Positions 7,483-7,942 of a stretch of DNA of 7,942 nucleotides are shown here, piece after piece. Numbering within the stretch: position 1 is the stretch's first letter; every line of letters begins with the position of its first letter. This DNA comes from Candidatus Krumholzibacteriota bacterium. Lineage in GTDB: Bacteria > Krumholzibacteriota > Krumholzibacteriia > Krumholzibacteriales > Krumholzibacteriaceae. The stretch lies in assembly GCA_030613345.1 (NCBI GenBank), contig JAUWMD010000113.1, forward strand, positions 1-7,942, in the 5' to 3' direction. A model generated the notes under the pieces. It did not search any database, was not told the DNA's origin, and saw only the letters and a list, made by a program, of their open reading frames with translations. Made by a program: the position numbers and the translations under genes.

Positions 7483-7892
7483 AACAAAAGGCTTATCGCG
7501 GGCAGGCGCAGAATGGAAGCGTGCCGCGCACTCGGTTGGACAGAGATCCCCGTCACTGTCGTTGATCCGTTCGACATCCGCAGGTGGAGGCTGACGAGAA
7601 TCAGCAGCGCCTCGACTTCACTCCGAGTGAGGCGGTGGAGGTGACGCGGTACTTCGAGGACGCCGAGAAGGATGCGGCAAGGGAGAGGCAGGGCAGGCCG
7701 GGACAGGTACGTTCTGGAAAATTACCAGAACATACAACGGGCGTTACCCGCGACGCCCTCGCGGCCCGCGTCGGCATGTCAGGCCGCACGCTCGAAAAGG
7801 CAACCGCAGTCGTAGAGGCAGCCGAAGCCGACCCGGAGCAGTTCGGCCCCGTCAAGGATGAGATGGACAGGACGGGGATTGTGTGCGAGTGA
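7483..7892 (+). pseudogene. ParB-like nuclease / partition protein, frameshifted and 5'-truncated
   Basis: Two reading frames together encode a phage-type ParB homologue. Frame one (7483 to about 7583) reads KRLIAGRRRMEACRALGW and then TEIPVTVVDPFDI, the end of the ParB N-terminal (sulfiredoxin-like) domain with its GRRR motif. The second frame, from about 7581 to the stop at 7890-7892, reads VEADENQQRLDFTPSEAVEV, then a basic linker and a helix-turn-helix TRDALAARVGMSGRTLEKA (7746-7802), ending EEMDRTG-like. Restoring one base near 7584 would give DIRRVEADEN, as in intact relatives, so the lesion is a single-nucleotide deletion or a sequencing error. The N-terminal part is lost: in-frame stop TGA at 7465, no start codon or ribosome-binding site. 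Intact relatives bind DNA and occur in phages and integrative elements. Confidence 0.8.
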
Positions 7893-7942
7893 TACAATGA
7901 CGATAGCATCGCGATCTTGCCGCCGGTAGAGCCTGCCGGATA
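7893..7942 (+). pseudogene. possible start of a DNA methyltransferase (fragment, cut by window end)
   Basis: In the same frame as the end of the ParB-like gene, just after its stop, the translation reads YNDDSIAILPPVEPAG. This resembles the first strand and motif region of DPPY-type DNA methyltransferases (pattern Y-x-x-D-S/C-x-x-x-L-P). No start codon exists in this frame after the stop at 7890. A GTG at 7889 is one frame away, which suggests another small lesion. Only 16 codons are visible, so this is tentative. Confidence 0.35.

Noticed and set aside
1..7942. CRISPR array or complete insertion sequence
   Set aside because: No regularly spaced repeats, transposase or terminal inverted repeats were seen anywhere in the window.

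Overview
The window (about 7.9 kb, moderately GC-rich, every supported gene on the + strand) is a piece of bacterial chromosome. Four well-known housekeeping genes (clpX, lon, engB/ysxC, purA) and a tRNA-Lys form a clean, compact backbone. Arginine is often written AGG and isoleucine ATA is tolerated, so this is not an enteric-type genome. The order clpX-lon-engB occurs in Firmicutes and several other phyla. No 16S or other lineage-decisive marker is present, so I assign the source only to an unidentified, probably uncultured, bacterium.

Layout. Positions 1-1002 hold the C-terminal 333 codons of the ClpX unfoldase, whose N-terminal zinc domain lies off the left edge. A complete ATP-dependent Lon protease follows (1053-3464), then the ribosome-assembly GTPase EngB/YsxC (3545-4168), then a fold-type I, class V PLP aminotransferase (4147-5295) that overlaps engB by 22 bp. 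These four read as one co-directional block combining protein quality control, ribosome assembly and a metabolic enzyme.

A perfect-consensus promoter (TTGACA, 17 bp, TATAAT) sits across the end of the aminotransferase gene. It drives a small exported protein (5338-5766) with a CXXCH motif and a canonical calcium-binding DxDxDG loop in a context that resembles the temptin-like domain. A clean intrinsic terminator (5790-5811) closes that unit. purA, for adenylosuccinate synthetase, follows with its own likely promoter. Another good promoter and a structured leader precede tRNA-Lys(TTT) at 7277-7350.

Beyond the tRNA the character changes. A 130-bp gene-free stretch holds short repeats and a GNRA-type hairpin. 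It is followed by a broken ParB-like nuclease/partition gene, with at least one clear frame disruption near 7584 and probably another near 7480. After its stop codon comes what looks like the first residues of a DNA methyltransferase. ParB-like plus methyltransferase pairs are typical of phages and integrative elements, and tRNA genes are standard integration sites, so the right end is most simply read as the eroded edge of a mobile element. The least described item is the small CXXCH/EF-loop secreted protein with its unusually strong and very short expression signal.
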